64,000 nucleotides of DNA from Leifsonia sp. TF02-11. GTDB lineage: Bacteria; Actinomycetota; Actinomycetes; Actinomycetales; Microbacteriaceae. The stretch lies in assembly GCF_017565305.1 (NCBI RefSeq), contig NZ_JAGEKP010000003.1, positions 310,001 through 374,000 on the forward strand. The letters run 5' to 3'. The notes below the pieces were generated by a model. The model saw only the letters and a list, made by a program, of their open reading frames with translations. It was not told the DNA's origin and did not search any database. Below, piece after piece: positions 9,643-17,382 of the stretch (within the stretch, counting starts at the first letter, position 1; every line of letters starts with the position of its first letter). The position numbers were made by a program, and so were the translations under genes.

Positions 9643-10499
9643 GCGAACCGCTCGAGCGGGTGGCGGCGCCGGAGAACCGTGAGACCGTCCTCAGCCTGCG
9701 CTCCGCCGCGCTCGGCTTCGGCGACCGCACCCTGTGGAGCGGCCTCGACCTCGACGTGCACGCGGGCGAGTTCGTCGCGGTGCTCGGCCCGAACGGCTCG
9801 GGCAAGACCAGTCTCCTCAAGGCGATCCTCGGGCAGCAGCAGCTCGACTCCGGCTCCATCGAGCTGGACGGCCATCCCGTCCGCCGCGGCGACCGCCGCA
9901 TCGGCTACATCCCGCAGCAGAAGCTCATCCCCGCGGGAACGCCGATGCGCGCCCGCGATCTCGTCGCCCTGGGCGTCAACGGTCACCGCTGGGGGCTGCC
10001 GATCCCGAACCGCGCCGACCGGGCGCAGGTCGATCGGCTGATCGACTCCGTCGGGGCGCAGCGCTACGCCGACACCCCGGTGGGATCGCTGTCCGGCGGT
10101 GAGCAGCAGCGGCTCCGGGTGGCGCAGGCGCTCGCCGGAGACCCGACGCTCCTGCTCTGCGACGAGCCGTTGCTGTCGCTCGACCTTCAGCACCAGCGCG
10201 GCGTCAGCGAGCTGATCGACCGCCGCAGGCGCGAGCACGGGAGCGCCGTCGTCTTCGTGACCCACGACGTCAACCCGGTGCTCGGGATGGTGGACCGCGT
10301 GCTCTATCTCGCGGGCGGCCGATTCCGCACCGGCACACCGGACGAGGTGCTGCGCAGCGAGGTCCTCACCGATCTGTACGGCACCCCGGTCGACGTCATC
10401 CGCAGCAGAGGGCGGATCGTCGTGGTCGGCATCCCCGACTCCGAGACCCACCAGCATCACGAGCACGCGCGCGCGCCCCACCCGGAGCCGACGGCATGA
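9639..10499 (+). CDS. znuC: zinc ABC transporter ATP-binding protein (ZnuC-like)
   Basis: A 286-residue ATPase: Walker A GPNGSGKT, Q-loop IGYIPQQK, signature LSGGEQQR, Walker B LLLCDEP and the switch histidine in VTHDV. The C-terminal tail is rich in histidine (THQHHEHARAPHPEP), a feature seen in some zinc-handling proteins. The GTG overlaps the znuA stop by four bases, and its own stop overlaps the permease start (ATGA), so the three genes form a tight operon. Confidence 0.9.
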   Translation: MSEPLERVAAPENRETVLSLRSAALGFGDRTLWSGLDLDVHAGEFVAVLGPNGSGKTSLLKAILGQQQLDSGSIELDGHPVRRGDRRIGYIPQQKLIPAGTPMRARDLVALGVNGHRWGLPIPNRADRAQVDRLIDSVGAQRYADTPVGSLSGGEQQRLRVAQALAGDPTLLLCDEPLLSLDLQHQRGVSELIDRRRREHGSAVVFVTHDVNPVLGMVDRVLYLAGGRFRTGTPDEVLRSEVLTDLYGTPVDVIRSRGRIVVVGIPDSETHQHHEHARAPHPEPTA

Positions 10500-11353
10500 A
10501 CGATCTCTGGTCCCAGCTCTTCAACTTCACCGACTACGGCGAGCTGCTGTCGCTCGTGCGCAACTCGATCTTCGCCGGCGCCGTGCTCGGCGTCGTCGGT
10601 GGTCTCATCGGCGTCTTCGTCATGCAGCGCGACATGGCGTTCGCGGTGCACGGCATCAGCGAGCTGTCGTTCGCGGGAGCCGCGATCGCACTGCTGTTCG
10701 GGGCGAACGTGGTGGCCGGTTCGCTCGTCGGCTCGCTCATCGCGGCCGTCCTGATCGGGTTGCTCGGCGCGAAGGCCCGCGACCGCAACTCGATCATCGC
10801 CGTGCTGATGCCGTTCGGGTTGGGCCTCGGCATCCTCGCGCTCGCGCTCTATCCGGGTCGCAGCGCCAACAAGTTCGGGCTGCTCACCGGTCAGATCGTC
10901 TCGGTGGACGACCCGCAGCTGGGCTCGCTGCTGGTCATCGGGGCGATCGTCCTGATCGCGTTGCTGCTGATGTGGCGCCCACTCATGTTCGACAGTCTCG
11001 ACGCCGATGTCGCCGCTTCGCGCGGCGTGCCGACGCGGTTCGTGTCCCTGGCGTTCATGGTGCTGCTCGGGCTGGCGGTCGCCGTCTCGGTGCAGATCGT
11101 CGGGGCGCTGCTCGTGCTCTCGCTGCTCGTGACCCCCGCCGCCGCCGCGATGCGGATCTCGTCGTCGCCGCTCGCCGTGCCGCTGTTGAGCGTCGGCTTC
11201 GCCCTGGTCTCGGTGGTCGGCGGCATCCTGCTGGCCCTGGGCAGCTCGCTGCCGATCAGCCCCTACGTGACCACGATCTCGTTCCTCATCTACGTGGTGT
11301 GCCGACTGATCGGCGCCCGCGGCTCTCGGCGGGCGGTGAGCCAGGCAGGCTAG
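10496..11353 (+). CDS. znuB: zinc ABC transporter permease (ZnuB-like)
   Basis: A 285-residue integral membrane protein of the ABC-3 family with about eight hydrophobic helices. Family features include MQRDMAFAVHGISELSFAGAA near the N-terminus and QIVGALLVLSLLVTPAAAA in the C-terminal half. It forms the membrane channel for the znuA/znuC system and is translationally coupled to znuC. Confidence 0.9.
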   Translation: MNDLWSQLFNFTDYGELLSLVRNSIFAGAVLGVVGGLIGVFVMQRDMAFAVHGISELSFAGAAIALLFGANVVAGSLVGSLIAAVLIGLLGAKARDRNSIIAVLMPFGLGLGILALALYPGRSANKFGLLTGQIVSVDDPQLGSLLVIGAIVLIALLLMWRPLMFDSLDADVAASRGVPTRFVSLAFMVLLGLAVAVSVQIVGALLVLSLLVTPAAAAMRISSSPLAVPLLSVGFALVSVVGGILLALGSSLPISPYVTTISFLIYVVCRLIGARGSRRAVSQAG

Positions 11354-11365
11354 CCTGAGACCGTG
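11351..11365 (+). promoter_or_regulatory. leaderless-type promoter, TAGCCT 6 nt before GTG
   Basis: TAGCCT at 11351-11356, overlapping the znuB stop, precedes the zur-like GTG by six bases. This would allow zur to be expressed apart from the transporter genes. Confidence 0.5.
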
Positions 11366-11749
11366 AAGCGCAACACCTGGCAGCGGGAGGCCGTCCGCGA
11401 GGCCCTGACCTCGACGGAGGGCTTCATCAGCGCGCAGGCGCTCCACCTGAACCTGCACGAGACGGGCTCGCCGATCGGCCTCGCGACCGTGTACCGGGCG
11501 CTGGCCGACCTGGCAGCGGAGGGGGATGCCGATTCGCTGCAGTCGCCGGAGGGCGAGAGCCTCTACCGTGCCTGCACGACGGGGCATCACCACCACCTGA
11601 TCTGCCGCAACTGCGGCCTGACCGTCGAGATCGAGGCGGACGAGGTGGAGCAGTGGGCGCGCGCCGCCGCCGCATCGCACGGATTCACGCAGGCGCAGCA
11701 CGTCGTCGACGTGTTCGGGCTGTGCGCGACGTGTTCTGCTAAGCACTGA
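11363..11749 (+). CDS. zur: Fur-family regulator, probably Zur
   Basis: A 128-residue Fur-family repressor: N-terminal winged helix (NTWQREAVREALTSTEGFISAQ... LATVYRALADLAAEG) and a dimerisation domain with the HHHHLICRNCG segment. The structural zinc site is C81/C84 plus C121/C124. The position directly behind the zinc importer and its operator argues for a zinc sensor. Its short length is normal for actinobacterial Zur. Confidence 0.85.
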   Translation: MKRNTWQREAVREALTSTEGFISAQALHLNLHETGSPIGLATVYRALADLAAEGDADSLQSPEGESLYRACTTGHHHHLICRNCGLTVEIEADEVEQWARAAAASHGFTQAQHVVDVFGLCATCSAKH

Positions 11750-11760
11750 AATGTGAACAT

Positions 11761-11775
11761 TAGACTCGATGGATG
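11761..11775 (+). promoter_or_regulatory. leaderless-type promoter, TAGACT 6 nt before ATG
   Basis: TAGACT at 11761-11766 precedes the ATG of the NYN-domain gene by six bases, with no ribosome binding site. Confidence 0.5.
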
Positions 11776-12513
11776 CGTATCGGGGTCTACATCGACGGAT
11801 TCAACGTCTACTACGGCGCGCGGAAGCATTGCGGCAGAGGAACACCGGGATGGCGCTGGCTCGACCTGAGGGCGCTCGTGTCGCCTCTAGCTGGATGGCA
11901 GGGCTCATCGATCTCGCGCCTGGTCTACTGCACGGCACGCGTTGACCCGGCGGAGAACGCCAGCGGTCGCGTGGATCAGGCAGCATATCTGGAGGCGCTG
12001 CGAACATCGGGCTCGGTGGATGTCATTGCCGAAGGGCGCTACGTCTCGTGGGCGAAGGAGGAGCCGCTGGTCAACGAGACACGAGGAGCGTTCCGACCGA
12101 CGCCGTATCGTCACACCGATGAGGAGTGGGACGTCCGGCTTCCCCTTCGGAGGGTGCCTCCTCGAGAAGCGGGCGGATCGAGCGGTGTGATGGCGACCGT
12201 TCAGAAACGGGAAGAGAAGGGCTCTGATGTCAATGTCGCCTCTCACCTGCTGTTCGATGTTCTGACGGGCGCCGTGGACGCGGCAATAGTGGTCACCAAC
12301 GACTCCGACCTGGAGCTTCCCCTGCAGATGGTGCGACGGCACGTGCACGTCGGCACGGTGAATCCCTCCACAAACCCGACTGCGGGAGCCCTCAAGGGCC
12401 GCCCCGACGATGGTGTCGGCCGGCACTGGTGGCGGCGGCTCACAGCGGCCGACTATCGCGCGAGCCAACTGCCTGAGCGCGTAGGGACGCTGCGACGCCC
12501 GGTCGGCTGGTGA
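11773..12513 (+). CDS. NYN-domain (PIN-like) putative ribonuclease
   Basis: A 246-residue protein with a NYN/DUF88 fold: the acidic first motif IDGFNVYYG at residues 8-16, the segment KREEKGSDVNVASHLL, and the second acidic motif VVTNDSDLELP. These Asp residues are placed like the metal-binding residues of PIN-type nucleases. No toxin-antitoxin partner or other domain is visible, so the RNA target is unknown. It stands between the zinc genes and the ribosomal protein operon and has its own leaderless-type promoter. Confidence 0.75.
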   Translation: MRIGVYIDGFNVYYGARKHCGRGTPGWRWLDLRALVSPLAGWQGSSISRLVYCTARVDPAENASGRVDQAAYLEALRTSGSVDVIAEGRYVSWAKEEPLVNETRGAFRPTPYRHTDEEWDVRLPLRRVPPREAGGSSGVMATVQKREEKGSDVNVASHLLFDVLTGAVDAAIVVTNDSDLELPLQMVRRHVHVGTVNPSTNPTAGALKGRPDDGVGRHWWRRLTAADYRASQLPERVGTLRRPVGW

Positions 12514-12528
12514 CGCGGCCAAAAAAAG

Positions 12529-12554
12529 ACCCGCCCTCACGTGGAGGAGCGGGT
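12529..12554. terminator. hairpin after the NYN gene, preceded by an A7 tract
   Basis: ACCCGCCCTC pairs with GAGGAGCGGGT (one bulged base), and seven A residues lie just before the left arm. The A-tract would serve as a U-tract only for minus-strand transcription, so on the plus strand this is a stem without a U-run. Its role as a terminator for the NYN gene is likely by position but not textbook. Confidence 0.5.
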
Positions 12555-12575
12555 TGGCATATCTAGTATATGCCA
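12555..12575. repeat. perfect 8-bp inverted repeat TGGCATAT-CTAGT-ATATGCCA
   Basis: An AT-rich dyad standing directly behind the NYN-gene hairpin in an otherwise GC-rich region. Its symmetry is that of a dimeric regulator site. It lies about 65 bases upstream of the presumed rpmB promoter and could act on that operon. Confidence 0.5.
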
Positions 12576-12618
12576 CATTGACTTGGCCTACCAAGGCCGC
12601 GCAGGCTGCCGCCACGAT

Positions 12619-12648
12619 TTGGCCGCATGCCCTCCCGTGCCGTATCAT
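12619..12648 (+). promoter_or_regulatory. putative promoter of the rpmB-rpmG-rpsN operon
   Basis: TTGGCC (12619-12624) and TATCAT (12643-12648) are separated by 18 bases, a fair housekeeping-sigma match. Transcription from here would give a leader of about 130 nt before rpmB. Confidence 0.4.
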
Positions 12649-12660
12649 GGATGTTTGGCT

Positions 12661-12764
12661 GAGTGGGCTCCTCCCACTCCGTTAGCCGTGTACGAAACCC
12701 CGACTCGAAAACCCGGGAAGTCGTGCGCCGACAAGTGACCTTGGGTGATGCCGTCCGGCATCAC
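12661..12764 (+). promoter_or_regulatory. structured leader upstream of rpmB
   Basis: Two perfect hairpins: GAGTGGG-CTCCT-CCCACTC (12661-12679) and GTGATGCC-GTCC-GGCATCAC (12745-12764). The second ends seven bases before the GGAG ribosome binding site of rpmB. Such leaders often bind a ribosomal protein to limit translation, though no such case is known to me for L28. Confidence 0.4.
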
Positions 12765-12783
12765 GGTATTGGAGAAGAAAGCA

Positions 12784-13020
12784 ATGGCAGCAGTGTGCCA
12801 GGTGACTGGAGCCGTTCCCGGCTTCGGTCACTCGATCTCGCACTCGCACCGTCGCAACAAGCGTCGGTTCGACCCGAACATCCAGAAGAAGACGTACTAC
12901 GTTCCGTCTCTTCGTCGTAACGTCACCCTGACCCTGAGCGCCAAGGGCATCAAGGTCATCGATGCCCGTGGCATCGAGTCCGTGGTCAAGGACCTCCTGG
13001 CCCGTGGGGAGAAGATCTAA
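12784..13020 (+). CDS. rpmB: 50S ribosomal protein L28 (cysteine-poor form)
   Basis: A 78-residue L28 ([40 protein letters not shown]). It keeps one cysteine near the N-terminus and lacks the CxxC pairs of zinc-binding forms. GGAG precedes the ATG by nine bases. The stop overlaps the rpmG start (TAATG), so the two are translationally coupled. Confidence 0.95.
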   Translation: MAAVCQVTGAVPGFGHSISHSHRRNKRRFDPNIQKKTYYVPSLRRNVTLTLSAKGIKVIDARGIESVVKDLLARGEKI

Positions 13021-13187
13021 TGGCGAAGCAGCAGGACATCCGTCCGATCATCAAGCTCCGTTCGACGGCGGGCACCGGTTACACCTACGTGACCAAGAAG
13101 AACCGTCGCAACGACCCCGACCGTCTCGTGCTCAAGAAGTACGACCCCATCGTGCGCAAGCACGTCGACTTCCGAGAGGAGCGCTAA
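13020..13187 (+). CDS. rpmG: 50S ribosomal protein L33 (cysteine-free form)
   Basis: A 55-residue protein, too short to be listed by size-limited gene finders. It begins [20 protein letters not shown] and ends FREER, with the [20 protein letters not shown] core of L33. It contains no cysteine, so it needs no zinc. Its ATG overlaps the last base of the rpmB stop, and rpsN starts three bases after its own stop. Confidence 0.93.
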   Translation: MAKQQDIRPIIKLRSTAGTGYTYVTKKNRRNDPDRLVLKKYDPIVRKHVDFREER

Positions 13188-13190
13188 ACC

Positions 13191-13496
13191 ATGGCCAAGA
13201 CGTCCAAGATCGCCAAGAACGAGCAGCGCAAGGTCATCGTCGAGCGCTACGCCGCCAAGCGCGCCGAGCTCAAGAAGGCTCTCGTCGACCCGAACGGCAC
13301 CGACGAGTCCCGCGAGGCCGCCCGCGTCGGCCTGCAGAAGCTCCCCCGCGACGCTTCGCCGATCCGCGTCCGCAACCGCGACGCCGTCGACGGCCGTCCG
13401 CGCGGAAACCTCAGCAAGTTCGGCATCTCGCGCGTTCGCTTCCGCGACATGGCGCACCGTGGCGAGCTGCCCGGTATCACCAAGTCGAGCTGGTAA
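13191..13496 (+). CDS. rpsN: 30S ribosomal protein S14 (cysteine-free long form)
   Basis: A 101-residue S14 of the long type ([21 protein letters not shown] ... [19 protein letters not shown]). The zinc-binding CxxC pairs of the 61-residue form are absent. It is the third gene of a tight rpmB-rpmG-rpsN operon in which all three proteins are zinc-independent. In several actinobacteria such sets are Zur-controlled. Here no Zur box is evident upstream, so they may simply be the standard copies. Confidence 0.95.
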   Translation: MAKTSKIAKNEQRKVIVERYAAKRAELKKALVDPNGTDESREAARVGLQKLPRDASPIRVRNRDAVDGRPRGNLSKFGISRVRFRDMAHRGELPGITKSSW

Positions 13497-13503
13497 GTCT
13501 TCG

Positions 13504-13570
13504 CACGACGAAGCACGAGCGACACCCTGTGGAGGGGCGTCCGGCATCCGCCGGGCGCCCCTTCGTCGTG
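13504..13570 (+). terminator. rho-independent-type hairpin after rpsN
   Basis: An inner GC stem (GGGGCGTCCGGC with GCCGGGCGCCCC, about 13534-13561) sits inside a perfect outer 10-bp stem, CACGACGAAG (13504-13513) with CTTCGTCGTG (13561-13570). The nested structure ends the ribosomal protein operon. Confidence 0.7.
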
Positions 13571-13754
13571 TCCAGCCGCACCTTCAGGCTGGACACGCCG
13601 TGCGAACCCGTCGAAAATCCGCGAGAATCCGCGTGTTTCCGGGCGATTCTGATACATTCGAGGCGGTCGACCGACCAAACGTAACGGCCCCCGTGGCCTC
13701 AACCGTTCCACAAGATAGCTGAATTAACAGCACAAGGTCCGAGGAGGACACTCA

Positions 13755-14039
13755 ATGGCTGACAACCTGAACAAGACCGAGCTCGTCGCTGCCGTCGCCG
13801 CTGCGTCGGGTCAGAGCCAGGCCACCGTCTCGAGCGTCGTCGACGCGTTCTTCGCCACGATCAGCGACACCGTCAAGGGTGGCGGCAAGGTCACCATCCC
13901 CGGCTGGCTCGCCGCCGAGCGCACCGAGACCGCCGCTCGCACCGGCCGCAACCCGCAGACCGGCGAGGAGATCTCGATCCCGGCCGGCCACCGCGTCAAG
14001 CTGACCGCGGGCTCGAAGCTCAAGGCTGCCGTCAAGTAA
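13755..14039 (+). CDS. hupB: HU-family DNA-binding protein
   Basis: A 94-residue nucleoid protein (MADNLNKTELVAAVAAASGQ, PGWLAAERTETAARTGRNPQTGEEI) without the long lysine-rich tail of mycobacterial or streptomycete HupB/HupS. It bends and packs DNA as a dimer, with GRNPQTGEEI forming the DNA-binding arm. A strong GAGGAGG lies before the ATG. It has its own transcription unit between two hairpin terminators. Confidence 0.95.
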   Translation: MADNLNKTELVAAVAAASGQSQATVSSVVDAFFATISDTVKGGGKVTIPGWLAAERTETAARTGRNPQTGEEISIPAGHRVKLTAGSKLKAAVK

Positions 14040-14059
14040 CCAGCCTGCACAGGCTCTAC

Positions 14060-14091
14060 GGGGGCGGCGTCGCGACTGCGGCGCCGCCCCC
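14060..14091 (+). terminator. terminator after the HU gene
   Basis: GGGGGCGGCG and CGCCGCCCCC form a perfect 10-bp stem with a 12-nt loop, followed by a T-richer GTTCTGTGT. Confidence 0.75.
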
Positions 14092-14148
14092 GTTCTGTGT
14101 CCGCGGGAGGCGCCCATCCCTGTGGGCAGGCGTTCAGCGCCGGAGACG

Positions 14149-14163
14149 TAGGCTTGACGGGTG
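14149..14163 (+). promoter_or_regulatory. leaderless-type promoter, TAGGCT 6 nt before GTG
   Basis: TAGGCT at 14149-14154 precedes the GTG of the CopD/CtaG gene by six bases. Confidence 0.55.
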
Positions 14164-16134
14164 CCCCGACTTCTCCGCGTGATCGGTCCTGCCGCCCTGC
14201 TGGCCGCCGCTCTCGTCTCCGTCGTGGCGGCCCTCGCGTTCGGCGGAGGCGCCGCCGCGCCTCTGCTCCTCGACCCGGGCGCGCTGGTGCGCTGGGGTCT
14301 TCCGATCTCGACGCTGATCGTCAACCTCAGCCTCTCCGGGTCGGTCGGCGCGCTCGTCCTCGCCTGCTTCGCCTTCAGCTCCGACAAGCGCGAGTACGGG
14401 TTGGCGCTCGACTTCGCCGCAGCGTGCGCGGCCGTCATGACGGTGGCCGCCGCCGTCACCGGTCTCTTCACGTTCGTGAGCGTGTCGAACGTGCCGTGGT
14501 CGCTCGACGAGACGTTCACCAATGGGCTGAGCTCGTTCGTGACGAGCGTGTCGCTGGGCCAGGCGTGGCTGGGCATCACCCTCATCGCCGCCGCGGTCAC
14601 CGTCCTCTGTTTCGCCGTGCGCAACCAGACCGCCATCGCGTTCGTGGCCGTGCTCGCCATGGCCTCCGTCATCCCGATGGCGCAGCAGGGGCACAGCTCG
14701 GAGGCCGCCGGCCACGACGCGGCCGTCACGTCGTTCGGTCTGCACGTTCTCTTCGCGGCGATCTGGCTGGGCGGGCTGGTGACGCTCATCGTCGTCAAGA
14801 ACACCCTCGGCGGCGGCCGGCTGGTGACCGTGCTCGAGCGATACTCCAGCATCGCCCTGATCAGTTTCATCGTGGTCGCGACCTCCGGCTACGTCAACGC
14901 GGAGCTGCGCGTCGGGACGCTGGCCGAACTGGCGACCCCCTACGGCATCCTCGTGCTCGTCAAGGTCGCCGTCCTCGTTGTGCTCGGGCTGTTCGGGCTG
15001 ATGCAGCGCCGGGTCCTCATCGACCGCCTCAAGCGGCTCGGCGAGCGACGCACGTTCTGGTGGATCGTCACGGCCGAGCTCGCGTTCATGGGCATCGCCT
15101 CGGGGGTGGCGGCAGCGCTCGCCCGCACGGTCACGCCGGTGCCGCAGACGCGGGCGCCCGTACCGACGCCCGCGGAGATCCTCACCGGTGACAAGCTGCC
15201 CCCCGAACTGACCTGGGGCCGGCTCTTCACGAGCTGGAACTTCGATCTGCTCTGGGTGCTGGGCTGCGCCTTCGCGCTCTTCTTCTACCTGGCGGGCGTG
15301 TGGAGGCTGCGGCGGCGCGGCGACGCGTGGCCGATCTACCGCACCATCCTGTGGACGCTCGGCATCGTCCTGCTCTTCTACATCACCAACGGCGGCGTCA
15401 ACGTCTACGAGAAGTACCTCTTCTCGGCGCACATGTCGGCGCACATGGTGCTGACGATGGCTGTGCCGCTGCTGCTCGTGCCCGGCGCCCCGGTGACGCT
15501 CGCCGCGCGCGCGATCCGCAAGCGGCAGGACGGCTCGCGCGGCGGCCGTGAGTGGATCCTCCTCGCCGTGCACTCGCGATTCGCCGCGGTCATCTCGCAC
15601 CCGCTCGTGGCGGCGGTCCTGTTCGCCGGGTCGCTGTGGGCGTTCTACTACACGCCGCTGATCCGCTGGGCGACGACCGACCACATCGGGCACGAGTGGA
15701 TGGTCGTCCACTTCCTGATCACGGGGTACCTCTTCGTGCAGTCGCTGATCGGCATCGATCCCGTGAAGTACCGCCTGCCGTATCCGTTCCGCCTGTTGCT
15801 GTTGCTGGGGACGATGGCGTTCCACGCGTTCTTCGGACTGTCGATCATGCAGATGCACGGCCTGTTGCTCGCCGACTGGTTCGGGGCGATGGGACGCACC
15901 TGGGGCGCGACGCCGCTCGTCGACCAGGAGACCGGCGGCGGCATCGCGTGGAGCATCGGGGAGATCCCGACAGTGATCCTGGCGATCGTGGTGGCGATCC
16001 AGTGGAGCCGCAGCGACGAGCGCGAGACGAAGCGGCGCGATCGCAATGCCGATCGCACCGGCGAGGCCGAGTTGAACGCCTACAACGAGCAGCTCGCGCG
16101 CCTCGCGGCGCGCGACGGTACGGCGCAGCGCTAA
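14161..16134 (+). CDS. CopD-CtaG fusion, copper transport / cytochrome oxidase assembly membrane protein
   Basis: A 657-residue polytopic membrane protein. The N-terminal half (to about residue 310) has CopD-type helices (HVLFAAIWLGGLVTLIVVK, TSGYVNAELRVG). The C-terminal half is a caa3 CtaG-like domain (VYEKYLFSAHMSAHMVLTMAVPLLLVPGAP, HEWMVVHFLITGYLF, HAFFGLSIMQMHGLLLADWF). Such fusions are common in actinobacteria and are thought to deliver copper across the membrane, for example to the CuA site of cytochrome oxidase. The many membrane-edge histidines and methionines fit copper handling. It is a single-gene unit. Confidence 0.85.
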   Translation: MPRLLRVIGPAALLAAALVSVVAALAFGGGAAAPLLLDPGALVRWGLPISTLIVNLSLSGSVGALVLACFAFSSDKREYGLALDFAAACAAVMTVAAAVTGLFTFVSVSNVPWSLDETFTNGLSSFVTSVSLGQAWLGITLIAAAVTVLCFAVRNQTAIAFVAVLAMASVIPMAQQGHSSEAAGHDAAVTSFGLHVLFAAIWLGGLVTLIVVKNTLGGGRLVTVLERYSSIALISFIVVATSGYVNAELRVGTLAELATPYGILVLVKVAVLVVLGLFGLMQRRVLIDRLKRLGERRTFWWIVTAELAFMGIASGVAAALARTVTPVPQTRAPVPTPAEILTGDKLPPELTWGRLFTSWNFDLLWVLGCAFALFFYLAGVWRLRRRGDAWPIYRTILWTLGIVLLFYITNGGVNVYEKYLFSAHMSAHMVLTMAVPLLLVPGAPVTLAARAIRKRQDGSRGGREWILLAVHSRFAAVISHPLVAAVLFAGSLWAFYYTPLIRWATTDHIGHEWMVVHFLITGYLFVQSLIGIDPVKYRLPYPFRLLLLLGTMAFHAFFGLSIMQMHGLLLADWFGAMGRTWGATPLVDQETGGGIAWSIGEIPTVILAIVVAIQWSRSDERETKRRDRNADRTGEAELNAYNEQLARLAARDGTAQR

Positions 16135-16151
16135 CGAGCCGGGGAGCATTC

Positions 16152-16170
16152 TCAGACCACACTGGTCTGA
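16152..16170 (+). promoter_or_regulatory. perfect operator-like dyad TCAGACCA-CAC-TGGTCTGA
   Basis: An 8-bp perfect inverted repeat with a 3-nt spacer, 79 bases before the sugar operon. TGGTCT/AGACCA are the half-sites of DasR/NagR-type GntR operators, although here they are arranged outward. Further TGGACT-like copies follow to 16188. The GntR regulator encoded in the operon is the likely ligand. Confidence 0.6.
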
Positions 16171-16248
16171 CTGGACTGGACTAGCTGGTATTGTTGTGAC
16201 ATTCTGATAACGAGGGACTCAGGCGTCCCTCGTACCGAAAGGAACGTC

Positions 16249-17382
16249 ATGGCCGCCGCCACCCCCGGGCAGCTCCGCATCGCCGTCATCGGCGCAGGCA
16301 CGATCTCCCAGTCCGTCCACCTGCCGAGCATCCGCCGCGCAGGCCTCGAACTCGTGTGCGTGTGCGACCTGTCGCCGACGAGGGCGGCTGAGGTCGCGGC
16401 GGCGCACGGCGTGCGCTCCAGCAGCGACCCCGCCGAGGTCTTCGCCGCGACCGACGTCGACGCGGTGCTCATCGCCACCCCCGGATCCCACGCCCGGCTC
16501 GCCCTCGCGGCGATCCGCGCTGGCAAGCACGTGCTCGTCGAGAAGCCGGTCGCGCTGACCGTCCGCGAGATCGACGAGCTGGAGCGGGCCGCCGCCGAGC
16601 ACGGGATGACCGTGCAGGTCGGCTACATGAAGATGTACGACCCGCTGACCGCGGCGGCGGCGGCGGAGATCGCGGCACTGAACGACACCCGGCTGGTGCG
16701 GATCACGGTCTCGCACCCGGCGGACGAGCCGCAGGTCGCGCACCTGCGGATGACGCCGCCGCCGCGCGACGCCGACCCGGCAGAGATCGCGGCGGCCGAG
16801 GCGTACGAAGCCGATCGTGCGGTCGAGGCGCTCGGCGCGGAGGCCGGCCCGGAGCTGCTGCGCTACTACGCCGGCGTGCTGAACGGCTCCGTCATCCACG
16901 AGTTCAGCCTGCTGCGCGGGCTCGGCCTCGCGCTGCCGGAGTCGTGGACCGCCACGGTGTTCCCGCGCCTGGACGGGCCGGAGCCCGCGTGCCTGCTCGC
17001 GGAGGCGGCGGTCGGCGACGCGCGCTACGTGCTCAGCTGGAACTGGCTGCCCGAGTACCCGGAGTACGAGGAGGAGCTCGCCGTGCTCGCCTCGAACGGA
17101 CGCATTGCATTCCACCTCGCCCGGCCGTACCTGCTCGAGGCCCGCAGCTCGCTGCGCGTCCAGAGCCACGCCGGCTCGCAGCGCAAGGACACGCTCGTCT
17201 CCGACACCGACGAGACCGGCTTCCTGCGGCAGCTCGACGCCTTCCGCCGGTCGGTGCAGGACGGCGAGCCCGTGCTCTCCACTCTCGCCGGCGCCAAGGA
17301 GGACGTGCGCCAGGTGCAGTCGCTCGCCGCCGCGATCGCCGCATCGCTCGGGGTGTCGCTGACCGTGGAGACGGCGCGATGA
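16249..17382 (+). CDS. Gfo/Idh/MocA-family NAD(P)-dependent oxidoreductase
   Basis: A 377-residue enzyme: Rossmann motif GAGTISQSVHLP near residue 15, the EKPVALT motif that follows the nucleotide site, and a C-terminal alpha/beta substrate domain (VGYMKMYDP, HEFSLLRGLG). Members oxidise or reduce a hydroxyl of sugars and inositols. First gene of an operon that also encodes a TIM-barrel isomerase and a sugar ABC importer, so the substrate is a carbohydrate taken up by that system. AAAGGA lies before the ATG. The stop overlaps the next start (ATGA). Confidence 0.85.
   Translation: MAAATPGQLRIAVIGAGTISQSVHLPSIRRAGLELVCVCDLSPTRAAEVAAAHGVRSSSDPAEVFAATDVDAVLIATPGSHARLALAAIRAGKHVLVEKPVALTVREIDELERAAAEHGMTVQVGYMKMYDPLTAAAAAEIAALNDTRLVRITVSHPADEPQVAHLRMTPPPRDADPAEIAAAEAYEADRAVEALGAEAGPELLRYYAGVLNGSVIHEFSLLRGLGLALPESWTATVFPRLDGPEPACLLAEAAVGDARYVLSWNWLPEYPEYEEELAVLASNGRIAFHLARPYLLEARSSLRVQSHAGSQRKDTLVSDTDETGFLRQLDAFRRSVQDGEPVLSTLAGAKEDVRQVQSLAAAIAASLGVSLTVETAR

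Noticed and set aside
10440-10499. His-rich C-terminus of the ZnuC-like ATPase as a separate metal-binding domain
   Set aside because: The stretch is short and unstructured; zinc binding is possible but there is no evidence of a domain.
12514-12783. tRNA or small RNA gene in the gap before rpmB
   Set aside because: Hairpins are present, but no cloverleaf with a GTTCGAATC-type T-loop or CCA-compatible acceptor could be drawn; the stems fit a leader better.
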